DNA of 10,034 nt from Armatimonadota bacterium (GCA_003695835.1 RFHN01000169.1:1-10034), one strand, 5' to 3'. Counted from the stretch's first letter, positions 1 to 7,062 are shown. Notes: generated by a model not told the origin, from the sequence alone. Translations and numbers: made by a program.

Positions 1-1
1 A

Positions 2-205
2 ACCCGAGCGGTCGAAGAGGTCACCCAACGATCCGTACCGTGGGAGTTCGGGCCGCGGCGGGAAGGGGATCCGCCCGTCCTCGTCGCCCAGAACGAAGCG
101 ATCCGGGAGAGCTTGGCGTGGGCGCCGCTGCGCAGCGATCTCGAAACGATGGTCGAAGACGCCTATCGTTGGCGTGAGGCCCATCCCGATGGGTACGGGA
201 GGTGA
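2..205 (+). CDS. galE: UDP-glucose 4-epimerase, C-terminal fragment (5' end outside window)
   Basis: The reading frame is open from base 2 and ends at TGA 203-205, giving 67 residues of a C-terminus. It contains 'GPRREGDPPVLVA', then 'ESLAWAPLRSDLETMVEDAY' and the ending 'HPDGYGR'. These match the conserved tail of GalE-type epimerases of the extended SDR family: R-R-x-G-D-P-P-x-L-V-A in the substrate-binding domain, then LGW.P with a final W...HP.GY. GalE interconverts UDP-glucose and UDP-galactose with bound NAD in the cytosol, feeding galactose use and surface polysaccharide synthesis. The NAD-binding Rossmann domain and the YxxxK catalytic pair lie outside the window, so a related epimerase of the same subfamily cannot be fully excluded. 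The stop codon overlaps the ribosome-binding site of alaS, so the two genes are probably cotranscribed. Confidence 0.85.
   Translation, partial: TRAVEEVTQRSVPWEFGPRREGDPPVLVAQNEAIRESLAWAPLRSDLETMVEDAYRWREAHPDGYGR
198..202 (+). promoter_or_regulatory. Shine-Dalgarno site that decides the alaS start
   Basis: GGAGG at 198-202, six bases before TTG 209-211, is a near-ideal ribosome-binding site. It sits directly before the galE stop (TGA 203-205), which suggests translational coupling. The next candidate start, ATG 236, has no comparable site before it. Confidence 0.8.
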
Positions 206-208
206 CGG

Positions 209-2983
209 TTGGCGCAGGTAGAATCGCGTCGCTGCATGGACGCCCGTCGTTTGCGCCGGCTATTCATCGAATTCTTCCTTTCGAAAGAGCACCAGGAGTA
301 CCCGCCCGCTCCGCTGGTGCCCGTCGACGTTACGGGCAAGCTGGACGACACCCTTCTCTTTACCGGCGCTGGGATGGTGCAATTCAAGCCGTTTTTCCGC
401 GGGCTTGCCGAGCCGCCCTGCCGCCGCCTCGTGAATTCGCAGCGGTGCGTGCGGGCGGTGGACATCGAAGAGGTCGGGAACCTTTCGCACCTCACGTTCT
501 TCGAGATGCTCGGGAACTTCTCGTTCGGCGACTACTTCAAGAAGGAGGCGATCGAGTACGCCTGGGAGTTCCTGTTCGGGCAGCAGTGGCTGAAACTGGA
601 CCCCGAGAAGGTTGCCGTCACCGTCTTCGAAGAGGACGACGAAGCCTGGCAAATCTGGGCGGAACTTTGGAAGGACGCGGGCTTCGAACCCGACCAGAAA
701 ATCCACCGGCTTGGCGAGGATAAGAACTACTGGCCAGCGAACGCCTTCAGCCAAGGCCCGCCCGGGCCGTGTGGTCCTTGTAGCGAAATCTTCTATCAAA
801 CGGTAGACGCCCGCGAGCTTGTGGGCGATTTCAAGACGGACGAGGCAGAAGGCCGCTGGCTCGAGATCTGGAATCTCGTCTTCATGCAGTATGAGTGGAG
901 GGGCCACCTCAAGGATCCGGAGGCTCCGCACCTCGGCTACGTGAAGGAGGGGATGGAACCGCTACCCACGAAGAACATTGATACGGGCAGCGGCCTCGAA
1001 CGAACGGCGGCGGTCATCGGTGGGTTCGCCTCGGTGTACGACACCGACGTTTTCAAACCGATCGTCGAACGGGTTGCGGAGCTTGCCGGTCACCGATATG
1101 GGACGGACGGAGAGAAGGACCGCGCGGTACGAATCATCTCGGACCACATGCGCACCGCTTCCATGTGCATCATGGACGGCATTCTCCCCTCCAACACAGG
1201 CCGCGGCTACGTGCTGCGTCGGCTCATGCGTCGAGCGATCCTCAAGGGGGACCGTGTTTTGGGATTGAGCGACGAATTCCTGACGAAGGTCTTCCCTGCC
1301 GTCATCGAAGCCCTCGGCGACCCCTACGTCGAGCTGTCCGAGCGCCGCTCGGTCATCGAAGCGACACTCGAAAGCGAAGAGGAGCTGTTCCGCCGAACAC
1401 TCCGGCAGGGGATGGAACGGTTCAACGAGATGGCGCCGGAGAAGGGGGTGTTCTCGGGGAAGGACGCATTCTTTCTGTACGACACGCTCGGCTTTCCTTT
1501 GGAGGTCACGCAGGAACTTGCCGCGGAGCGCGGTCTTGAAGTGGACGTGGAGGGCTTCCGCGCATGCATGAAAGAGGCTCAGGAGCGCTCGAGGGCCGCC
1601 CAGGGCGGGGAGAGCGTCTTCCGCGACGCGGAGGAGATTCTGCTCGTTGCGAGCCCGAACGCCCAACCGGTTACGCCTTTTGTGGGCTACGACCAACTCG
1701 AGATCCAGACCGAGATCGTGCAGATCAGTCCTCGCTTTGACGACAGCGGCAAGACGGATGGGCGTTTCCAAGTCTGTCTTGCCATGACGCCCTTTTATCC
1801 GGAGGGCGGCGGGCAGGTGGGCGACACCGGACGGATCGAGGGCTCAAACTTCAGCTTGAAGGTTGAGGACACCTGGAGGGAGGGCGCGCTAATCTGGCAC
1901 GACTGCCGAGTGGAGTCTTTTGCTGGCAAGGATCTGGTTGGTCTCACGGAAGAAGAGATCCGCGAAGTCCTCGAGAGTGGGGCTTTCTTCCAACCCGTCC
2001 GCGCTATCGTGGACCGGAGACGCCGGCTCGATACGACGCGCAACCACACGGCTACGCACCTTCTGCACGCCGCACTTCGCCGAACGCTGGGCACTCACGT
2101 CACGCAGGCTGGCTCCTTGGTCGCGCCCGACCGTCTCCGCTTCGACTTCACCCATGCGGATCCGTTGACGGATGAGCAGCTCGACGACATCGAGCGACAG
2201 ATCAACGAACAGATCGCCGAGGCCCATCCCGTCGTCATCGAGTCGGAAGTTCCGCTCTCGGAAGCCCGCCAACGGGGGGCGATGATGCTGTTCGGTGAGA
2301 AGTATGGCGATCGGGTTCGAGTCGTGGGCATCCCCGGCCTGAGCCTCGAACTCTGCGGAGGATGCCACGTGCGCAACACGGCGGAGATCGGCCTGTTCAA
2401 GATCACGAGCGAAGGATCGTCGGCGAGCGGCGTTCGACGGATCGAGGCCGTTACGGGTTGGGGCGCGTACGTGTGGGCGCGCGAGCGGGAGGGCATCCTC
2501 CAGACGGCGGCCAAGGCACTCAAGGCACCCATCGCTGACATCCCTGCGGCAGTCGAACGTCTCCAGCAGCAGGTGAAGCAGCTCAAGAAGGCCGCTGAGC
2601 AAGCGGCCGCCGCGACCACTCAGGAAGTGACGCCGATTGAACTAAATGGCGTTACTTTCTGGCCCGCCTTGCTTTCAGACGTGGAACCATCCGCAGCGCG
2701 AAAGGTCGTGGACGAGCTGGCGGCGAAGGCCCCGGAATCCGTTGCTTGCGTCGTGCTCAAGCAACCTGACAAGGTGACGATTCTCTGCCGAGCGACGGAT
2801 GCGTCCGTAGCGAAGGGCGCAAACGCGGGGCTCATCGTTCGCGCAGCCGCCGAAGCGGTGGGCGGAAAGGGTGGAGGCCAACCCGAGTTCGCACAGGGCG
2901 GAGGGAGGAACCCGGAGAAGGCGGAAGAGGCGTTGAAGGCCGCCGAGGCTGCTCTTCGCGACCAGATCGGCGCCCGGGCGTAG
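209..2983 (+). CDS. alaS: Alanine--tRNA ligase (alanyl-tRNA synthetase)
   Basis: This cytosolic enzyme charges tRNA-Ala with alanine and hydrolyses mischarged Ser- and Gly-tRNA-Ala. It has 924 residues from TTG 209, or 915 from ATG 236, somewhat longer than the roughly 875 usual. The class II catalytic core includes 'GAGMVQFKPFF' (53-63), 'LTFFEMLGNFSFGDYF' (95-110), 'GPCGPCSEIF' (186-195), 'EIWNLVFMQYEW' (219-230) and 'TGSGLER' (259-265). The tRNA-recognition region has 'SDHMRTASMCIMDGILPSN' (311-329). The editing domain carries the zinc ligands in HTATH (His613, His617) and CGGCH (Cys716, His720). A short coiled coil (about 780-802) leads to a C-terminal DHHA1-type domain with 'GGKGGGQPEFAQGGG' (885-899). 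All key residues are present. TTG is preferred because of its strong SD; family alignments would also fit ATG 236 ('MDARRLRRLFIEFF'). The gene follows galE and converges on the hydrolase gene with a 10-base gap. Confidence 0.97.
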   Translation: MAQVESRRCMDARRLRRLFIEFFLSKEHQEYPPAPLVPVDVTGKLDDTLLFTGAGMVQFKPFFRGLAEPPCRRLVNSQRCVRAVDIEEVGNLSHLTFFEMLGNFSFGDYFKKEAIEYAWEFLFGQQWLKLDPEKVAVTVFEEDDEAWQIWAELWKDAGFEPDQKIHRLGEDKNYWPANAFSQGPPGPCGPCSEIFYQTVDARELVGDFKTDEAEGRWLEIWNLVFMQYEWRGHLKDPEAPHLGYVKEGMEPLPTKNIDTGSGLERTAAVIGGFASVYDTDVFKPIVERVAELAGHRYGTDGEKDRAVRIISDHMRTASMCIMDGILPSNTGRGYVLRRLMRRAILKGDRVLGLSDEFLTKVFPAVIEALGDPYVELSERRSVIEATLESEEELFRRTLRQGMERFNEMAPEKGVFSGKDAFFLYDTLGFPLEVTQELAAERGLEVDVEGFRACMKEAQERSRAAQGGESVFRDAEEILLVASPNAQPVTPFVGYDQLEIQTEIVQISPRFDDSGKTDGRFQVCLAMTPFYPEGGGQVGDTGRIEGSNFSLKVEDTWREGALIWHDCRVESFAGKDLVGLTEEEIREVLESGAFFQPVRAIVDRRRRLDTTRNHTATHLLHAALRRTLGTHVTQAGSLVAPDRLRFDFTHADPLTDEQLDDIERQINEQIAEAHPVVIESEVPLSEARQRGAMMLFGEKYGDRVRVVGIPGLSLELCGGCHVRNTAEIGLFKITSEGSSASGVRRIEAVTGWGAYVWAREREGILQTAAKALKAPIADIPAAVERLQQQVKQLKKAAEQAAAATTQEVTPIELNGVTFWPALLSDVEPSAARKVVDELAAKAPESVACVVLKQPDKVTILCRATDASVAKGANAGLIVRAAAEAVGGKGGGQPEFAQGGGRNPEKAEEALKAAEAALRDQIGARA

Positions 2984-2993
2984 GCGCGGACGA

Positions 2994-3929
2994 TCAGTTC
3001 TGTGCGGCTGATTCTCGCAGCCCTTTCAGCCACTGAATGCCCGCCGGTATGCCCTGTTCGCTCATGGCTCCGTAGTGGTCCCCCTTGTCCACCAGGACGT
3101 ACTCGACCGGCACGCCCGCGGCGCGCAGCGTCTGGTGAAGGTGATCGAGCTCTGCCAAGGGGACAACTTCGTCTTGCTTGGATCCGAAGAGGAACACGGG
3201 GCAGCGGATGTCCTTGGAGCAGTTCGACGGCGAGATGCGCTCCGCAAAGGCTGCAAAACCTGGGATGACCCCGTCCAAGCGATCCACGAGATTCGTACCA
3301 ATGACTTGACGGACCGAAGCCGGTGGCATGTAGGCGACAACCCCCTGAATCCGCGGTTCGTTGGCGGCGAAGTACAGCGCGAAGGCGGCCGCGGAGCTGT
3401 GCCCGGCGGCGTACACCCTCTCTGGGTCGATCGGAAAGTGGTTCAGCGCGTAGTCGAGGGCAGCGCGACCATCGTCCAGCCCCCCGTCTGCTGCCATGAA
3501 CGCGCGGATTGCATTCTCCAACTCTACGCCCTGGGTGTCCTCGGTTGTCGCGCCCGATAAGTCGAACGCAATTACAGCGAAACCGCTTTTCAAGTATGGA
3601 ACGTGCTCGGGTCGGTCCCCTTCACCAAGAGCCATGCCCGTGCACAGGGACGACCCTGCCGGCGCAATCAGAATGCACGGGACCCGCTTACCAGAAGCCA
3701 CACGAGGAATGTAACACCAGAGGCGGCGACCCTGCTGCGAGACTTCGTAGTAGTCAACTTCCAGGTCGCCAAGTTCCTGTCGAACCGACTCGGGCAGCTG
3801 CACCTGGACCGGAGCTTCGTCGGTCGTTCGATCCCTGCTATGACCGGAGGCTTGGCCGCTGTCTCGTGTGCATCCGACGGCGAGCGCCAGGAAGAAGAAG
3901 CAGCAACATACGGGAGAAATCTGCTTCAT
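2994..3929 (-). CDS. Lipoprotein alpha/beta hydrolase (esterase/dienelactone-hydrolase-like)
   Basis: A 311-residue secreted hydrolase of unknown substrate. The N-terminus is a lipoprotein signal: two early charges (K2, none later), a hydrophobic core at 7-18 and a lipobox 'LAVGC' with Cys20 as the expected lipidation site, followed by a polar linker (21-45). The fold is alpha/beta hydrolase: a first strand 'PCILIAPAG' (84-92), the nucleophile elbow 'AAGHSSAAA' with Ser178 (175-183), an acid in 'FGSKQDEVVP' (Asp253) and the catalytic His in 'KGDHYGAM' (His285). The spacing suits the dienelactone-hydrolase, PHB-depolymerase or S9-like groups, but I cannot pick one. No Shine-Dalgarno site precedes ATG 3929; a possible -10 box lies six bases upstream, so the mRNA may be leaderless. 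A hairpin terminator separates it from the upstream cytochrome gene, which suggests its own promoter. It converges with alaS. Confidence 0.85.
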   Translation of the reverse strand: MKQISPVCCCFFFLALAVGCTRDSGQASGHSRDRTTDEAPVQVQLPESVRQELGDLEVDYYEVSQQGRRLWCYIPRVASGKRVPCILIAPAGSSLCTGMALGEGDRPEHVPYLKSGFAVIAFDLSGATTEDTQGVELENAIRAFMAADGGLDDGRAALDYALNHFPIDPERVYAAGHSSAAAFALYFAANEPRIQGVVAYMPPASVRQVIGTNLVDRLDGVIPGFAAFAERISPSNCSKDIRCPVFLFGSKQDEVVPLAELDHLHQTLRAAGVPVEYVLVDKGDHYGAMSEQGIPAGIQWLKGLRESAAQN

Positions 3930-3935
3930 AGAGCA

Positions 3936-3941
3936 AGCATA
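3936..3941 (-). promoter_or_regulatory. Possible -10 box for a leaderless hydrolase transcript
   Basis: On the minus strand TATGCT is followed by six bases (TGCTCT) and then the ATG of the hydrolase gene. This places the expected transcription start at or near the A of ATG. There is no SD before this ATG and I see no good -35 hexamer 17 bases upstream. This is an inference from one hexamer. Confidence 0.3.
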
Positions 3942-3985
3942 CCGAAGATCAGGCGGGCCGACGGGGAGCTCCGCCGAGCCCTCGC

Positions 3986-4025
3986 AAAAGCGAGTAGCGG
4001 CCGCTCGCTGGAGCAGCCGCTACTC
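3986..4025 (-). terminator. Rho-independent-type terminator after the di-haem cytochrome gene
   Basis: A perfect 10-bp inverted repeat: GAGTAGCGGC at 3992-4001 and GCCGCTACTC at 4016-4025, with a 14-base loop. Read on the minus strand, the stem begins 18 bases after the cytochrome stop codon and is followed by GCTTTT. The T run is short (four), so termination may be incomplete, but the position and stem strength are typical. On the plus strand no T run follows, so it is oriented for minus-strand transcription. A second small hairpin (CTCGC-AAAA-GCGAG, 3981-3994) overlaps its foot. Confidence 0.65.
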
Positions 4026-4043
4026 ATCCCTTGATCAGGAGTC

Positions 4044-5495
4044 CTACCGGAAGAACAGGCTCGTTCGCGGCGAGGGAACCACCTGAAGAGTTTTCAGGAA
4101 GTCCACGATCGCGGTCTGATCTTGCGGCGACAGCGCCATGAACCGGTTTCGTTCCGGTCGCGCCTCGCCGGCGTGATGCATGATCGCCTCGCCGATCGTC
4201 GAGAGATCGCCCCGGTGGCCGTACGGCTCGGAATTACCCACGTCCCAGAGCTTTCGCGTGATGAACACGTCCGTCGCGACGCCGCCCTGAATGAGCCGCT
4301 CATTGTTGAAGAACGGATCCTCGTCGTCGGCGATCTTATGCCGCTTCAGGTCGGTGTAGGCCCGTACGATCGCGCGCCCGTCCTTCGTTCGCTCGAGGTG
4401 CGGTCCGGGTCCGTCACGCGTGAGGTCGAAAGTGAACGGACGGCTGACGTCTTCGGGACGGAGATTGCCGGGCGGGTTATACGGGTTCGGTTCGGAGTAG
4501 ATCGGGTTGTCCAAGATGAGTGCCGGAATGTGGCACCGGGCACAGCCGATTTCCTCAAAGAGCCGCTCGCCGCGCTGTACCCGCGCACGGCTCGCCAGAT
4601 CGGAGGGCATCACGCGTGTCGGGTTGCCGAGTGCGACCTGGAAGAGAGTCGCCGCGGTGATGTCCCCGACGCTGAGCTCGTCTTCCACGCCATCACCGTC
4701 GAAGTCGCGGGTGCCAGTCCTCTCTACGCCGAACCGTTCCACAGCCTGCAAGCCGTGGTGATGGTTGTACGCGTTTACCGTGAACTGACGCACGGAAACG
4801 ACAACGCCTTTCTGGTGGAAAGGCTTGATGATGAGGTCGGGGTCCACGCCTTCGACTTGGCTGGTGTCCACGTCGCCGGAGGGCGAGCAAGTGATCTTCC
4901 CGAAGTAGACACCCTTCGCAATCAAGTCGTGCGTTACGAAGCGACCGGACTTGATCGCTTCCTCGCGCGTTCGCTCGCGGATTCGGTGAAGCTCGGCGGT
5001 CATCTCCCGGGCGAGCATCTCGATCGCGCCGGACCCGTGCATGCCGACCGTGTTCCGCTCGTTGCTGAAGAGCGGATCAATACTCATCTGCACGGGGTCC
5101 GCCAGTTGGCCGAGGACGAAGACGTTCGCGACAAAGTCGCCGCTTCCACCCACCTCTGGCTTGTTGTGGCATCCTGCGCAGCTGTTGGCTTCCGGGCCCG
5201 AAACCCGCGTCATGAACGGCTGGTCGGGATTCCGCCGCGTCGGGTTTCCATCGCCGGTTGCGCCAGGGCGGCCAAACCCGTCGAGGCGGTTGAACGAGGT
5301 TTCGAACAGGAACTTACCCGCAAAAAACAGGTCGGCGAGCGAGTACCGACCCGCTTCGATGTCGGCTTGATTGATATGTTGAGTGAGCTTCGGCCTCTCT
5401 CCCGGAATCTGGGCAGCCGGCCGAGCCGTGAGCAAACAGATACTGACAAATGCAGAAGCAGCCACTACGGCTGCAACGCCGTTCCAACGTTTCAT
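4044..5495 (-). CDS. Exported di-haem c-type cytochrome, peroxidase/DHOR-like
   Basis: A 483-residue protein from ATG 5495. An open frame continues upstream to 5615, but ATG 5495 has a strong SD (AAGGAGA, 5503-5509) and begins a clear signal peptide: 'MKRW', a hydrophobic core to about residue 23, then 'ARPAAQ'. Two covalent haem c sites are visible, CAGCH (106-110) and CARCH (318-322). Between them lies an acidic loop 'DFDGDGVEDEL' (264-274) resembling a calcium-binding loop. The C-terminus has 'GHRGDLSTIGEAIMHHAGEA' (426-445), like the distal region of the di-haem oxidoreductase (PF06537-type) and MauG/cytochrome c peroxidase relatives, followed by 'LSPQDQTAIVDFLKTL'. It should act outside the cytoplasmic membrane in electron transfer or peroxide/thiol oxidation; the substrate is unknown. 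It follows the small membrane protein gene by 88 bases and ends at a hairpin terminator. Confidence 0.88.
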   Translation of the reverse strand: MKRWNGVAAVVAASAFVSICLLTARPAAQIPGERPKLTQHINQADIEAGRYSLADLFFAGKFLFETSFNRLDGFGRPGATGDGNPTRRNPDQPFMTRVSGPEANSCAGCHNKPEVGGSGDFVANVFVLGQLADPVQMSIDPLFSNERNTVGMHGSGAIEMLAREMTAELHRIRERTREEAIKSGRFVTHDLIAKGVYFGKITCSPSGDVDTSQVEGVDPDLIIKPFHQKGVVVSVRQFTVNAYNHHHGLQAVERFGVERTGTRDFDGDGVEDELSVGDITAATLFQVALGNPTRVMPSDLASRARVQRGERLFEEIGCARCHIPALILDNPIYSEPNPYNPPGNLRPEDVSRPFTFDLTRDGPGPHLERTKDGRAIVRAYTDLKRHKIADDEDPFFNNERLIQGGVATDVFITRKLWDVGNSEPYGHRGDLSTIGEAIMHHAGEARPERNRFMALSPQDQTAIVDFLKTLQVVPSPRTSLFFR

Positions 5496-5502
5496 AAGAC
5501 CA

Positions 5503-5509
5503 TCTCCTT
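5503..5509 (-). promoter_or_regulatory. Shine-Dalgarno site that decides the cytochrome start
   Basis: AAGGAGA on the minus strand, seven bases before ATG 5493-5495. It fixes the start at the signal peptide and shows that the 40-codon upstream extension (to 5615) is not translated as part of this protein. Confidence 0.8.
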
Positions 5510-5513
5510 TCGA

Positions 5514-5528
5514 GCCGGCTTTACCGGC
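5514..5528 (-). other. Small GC hairpin just upstream of the cytochrome ribosome-binding site
   Basis: GCCGG (5514-5518) and CCGGC (5524-5528) form a 5-bp stem with a 5-base loop; flanking G-U and G-C pairs could lengthen it by two. It lies in the 88-base gap before the cytochrome gene, ending about four bases before the SD. It could be a leader structure or an RNA-stability element. The rest of the gap (5496-5583) shows no convincing promoter. Confidence 0.3.
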
Positions 5529-5583
5529 CCAAGTGCACATCCAGCAGTTTACACGGAATCGTAGTAAGAAAGTGCCCGATTTC

Positions 5584-6096
5584 CTACCGGTTTGGGAGCG
5601 GTGAGTGGCCTTCACCCGCTCTGCCCAGGCCGACGCTGATTTCGACCGTGGCTTGATTTCTTCCCAGCCCGACGGTTACTTCCGGTTTGGCGAATAGGAT
5701 CGTCGCCTCTTCCAAGGCGATTACGACCCTACGATTCCCTTCCCATGAGTAGCGGCCAACTTCGAGTGGGTACTTCTCGGTGAACGCCCGCAGTACGATT
5801 GCCTCTTGCGAGAGCTGTCCTGCCTCCCCGGCCGGAAGAACGCCTATGACAAAGACCTCCCCGTCTCCCGGGCCGGGGACCAGAGACGTCACCCAGTCGC
5901 GCGTCGATTCCTTCGCCAGGACGAACTCCAACGAACCATCGGGGCTTCTTTGCCTAGCCAAGATTTCATATTGAGGCTCCGGCGGCCAAATGAAGAACTT
6001 CGCGAGGAAGACGCTAAAGACCACACAGGGCGAGACGGCGAGAAAAAGGACCACCCATGCCAGTCGTCGAGAGCGATTGTCCCAAGGGACGCTCAC
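5584..6096 (-). CDS. Single-pass membrane protein of unknown function (170 aa)
   Basis: I do not recognise this protein. The start is GTG 6096, preceded by a G-rich stretch (AAGGGGG) six bases upstream that can serve as SD; no in-frame ATG offers a better choice. A short positive N-terminus (NRSRR, 7-11) is followed by one hydrophobic segment (about 12-36), giving an N-in, C-out anchor or an uncleaved signal. The exported part is about 130 residues of mixed beta-like sequence: 'YEILARQRSPDGSLEFVLA' (43-61), 'EVFVIGVLPAGEAG' (80-93) and 'NRRVVIALEEATILFA' (121-136). The C-terminus holds an imperfect 13-residue repeat built on VGLGR (142-146 and 155-159). 'SPDGSLEFVL' is reminiscent of short beta-sheet lipoproteins but is not diagnostic. 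It lies 33 bases after dapA and 88 before the cytochrome gene, so it may serve either neighbour, more likely the exported cytochrome. Confidence 0.7.
   Translation of the reverse strand: MSVPWDNRSRRLAWVVLFLAVSPCVVFSVFLAKFFIWPPEPQYEILARQRSPDGSLEFVLAKESTRDWVTSLVPGPGDGEVFVIGVLPAGEAGQLSQEAIVLRAFTEKYPLEVGRYSWEGNRRVVIALEEATILFAKPEVTVGLGRNQATVEISVGLGRAGEGHSPLPNR
5624..5682 (-). repeat. Imperfect direct repeat, 39-base period, in the membrane protein gene
   Basis: Two 20-base copies, 5624-5643 and 5663-5682, match at 16 of 20 positions and are exactly 39 bases (13 codons) apart. They encode the two VGLGR-containing units at the C-terminus of the 170-residue membrane protein. The period keeps the frame, consistent with a small internal duplication. 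Confidence 0.6.
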
Positions 6097-6129
6097 TCTC
6101 GCCCCCTTAGGCTTTCGAGAACCGGCGCC

Positions 6130-7059
6130 TCATCCACCCTGAACGGCGGCATGGGCTTCGATCAGTCCAAGAGACTGCATCGCCTTCTCGATCGCCCTCT
6201 TCTGTTCCTCGGTCGGAGGGATCATCGGCGACCGGTAGTACGCAATATCGAAACCCAGCAACGAGACAGCGTACTTGACCGGGATCGGATTGGTCGTGAT
6301 GAAGAGCGCCTTGATGAGCGGAACCAGCTCCTTGTTCTTCTGCGCAGCCAGGTGGGGTGCCTGGAAGAAAGTCTCCATCATCTCCATGATCCTGGCGCCG
6401 ACAATGTGCCCGGCCACGCTCACAACCCCGATGCCGCCCACGCTCAGGATCGGGAGCGTGAGAATATCGTCTCCGCTGTAGATTCGGAACCCTTCGGGGA
6501 CCGAGGCTGCGACCTCCGCCGCCTGCGCGAGGTTTCCGCTCGCCTCCTTGACGGCGCAGATGTTCTCGACGTCCTCCGCGAGACGAACCAGCGTCGGGGT
6601 TTCGATGTTGACCGACGTTCTGCCCTGAATGTTGTAGAGCATCACGGGAAGATCCGTCGCCTCAGCCACAGTGCGAAAATGGTGGTACAGTCCCTCTTGA
6701 TTCGGCTTATTGTAGTAGGGCGAGACGAGCATGATGCCATGCGCGCCCATTTCCGTGGCCGCTTTGGTGAGATAGGTGCTGTGGTGTGTGTCGTACGTGC
6801 CCGCCCCAAAGATGACGGCTGCGCGGTCTCCAACGGCACCCAACACCGTTGCCAGGAGTTGCGTCTTTTCCTTGTCCGTCAGGGTAGGCGATTCGCCGGT
6901 CGTTCCACCGACGACGATCCCCGTGTTCTTTTGTTCGTCTACAAGAAAGGCCGCGAGTTTCTCCGCGGCCTCATAGTTGACGCTGCCGTCTTCATGCATC
7001 GGCGTAACCATCGCCGTGATGAGTGCGCCCCACTCTTTCGGCGCTCGAAAAGCTCCCAT
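6130..7059 (-). CDS. dapA: 4-hydroxy-tetrahydrodipicolinate synthase
   Basis: A cytosolic TIM-barrel enzyme that condenses pyruvate with aspartate semialdehyde, the first committed step to diaminopimelate and lysine. It has 309 residues, slightly longer than the usual 290-300 because of the N- and C-terminal tails. Conserved residues are in place: GGTTGE (51-56, Thr53/Thr54), SPYYNKP (113-119, Tyr116), Tyr142 and Arg147 in 'LYNIQGRT', the Schiff-base Lys171 in 'AVKEASGN' and 'YSGDD' (194-198). Tyr116/Thr54/Tyr142 form the proton-relay triad. The usual proline of YNxPGRT is Gln145 here. Start ATG 7059 has an excellent SD (AGGAGG, 7068-7073) inside the end of the preceding small gene. It is separated from that gene by three bases, and its substrate is made by asd just upstream. 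A related DapA-family aldolase is possible but unlikely given the asd linkage. Confidence 0.95.
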   Translation of the reverse strand: MGAFRAPKEWGALITAMVTPMHEDGSVNYEAAEKLAAFLVDEQKNTGIVVGGTTGESPTLTDKEKTQLLATVLGAVGDRAAVIFGAGTYDTHHSTYLTKAATEMGAHGIMLVSPYYNKPNQEGLYHHFRTVAEATDLPVMLYNIQGRTSVNIETPTLVRLAEDVENICAVKEASGNLAQAAEVAASVPEGFRIYSGDDILTLPILSVGGIGVVSVAGHIVGARIMEMMETFFQAPHLAAQKNKELVPLIKALFITTNPIPVKYAVSLLGFDIAYYRSPMIPPTEEQKRAIEKAMQSLGLIEAHAAVQGG

Positions 7060-7062
7060 GGA

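Noticed and set aside
962..1771. 269-codon open frame on the minus strand inside alaS
   Set aside because: Fully covered by the alaS coding frame with conserved motifs; no independent evidence for translation.
3006..3026. GGCTG/CAGCC hairpin with CTTTC on the plus strand after alaS
   Set aside because: Only a 5-bp stem with a poor T run and inside the hydrolase coding sequence; too weak to call a terminator.
3930..4043. Small gene in the gap between the hydrolase and cytochrome genes
   Set aside because: No frame with a credible start, SD and coding character was seen; the gap is explained by the terminator and a possible promoter.
4122..5564. 480-codon open frame on the plus strand
   Set aside because: Antisense to the di-haem cytochrome with its haem motifs and signal peptide; composition is typical of a shadow frame and there is no SD or domain.
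5496..5615. N-terminal extension of the cytochrome to a start at 5615
   Set aside because: It would overlap the membrane protein gene and put 40 non-signal residues before a good signal peptide; ATG 5495 has the SD.
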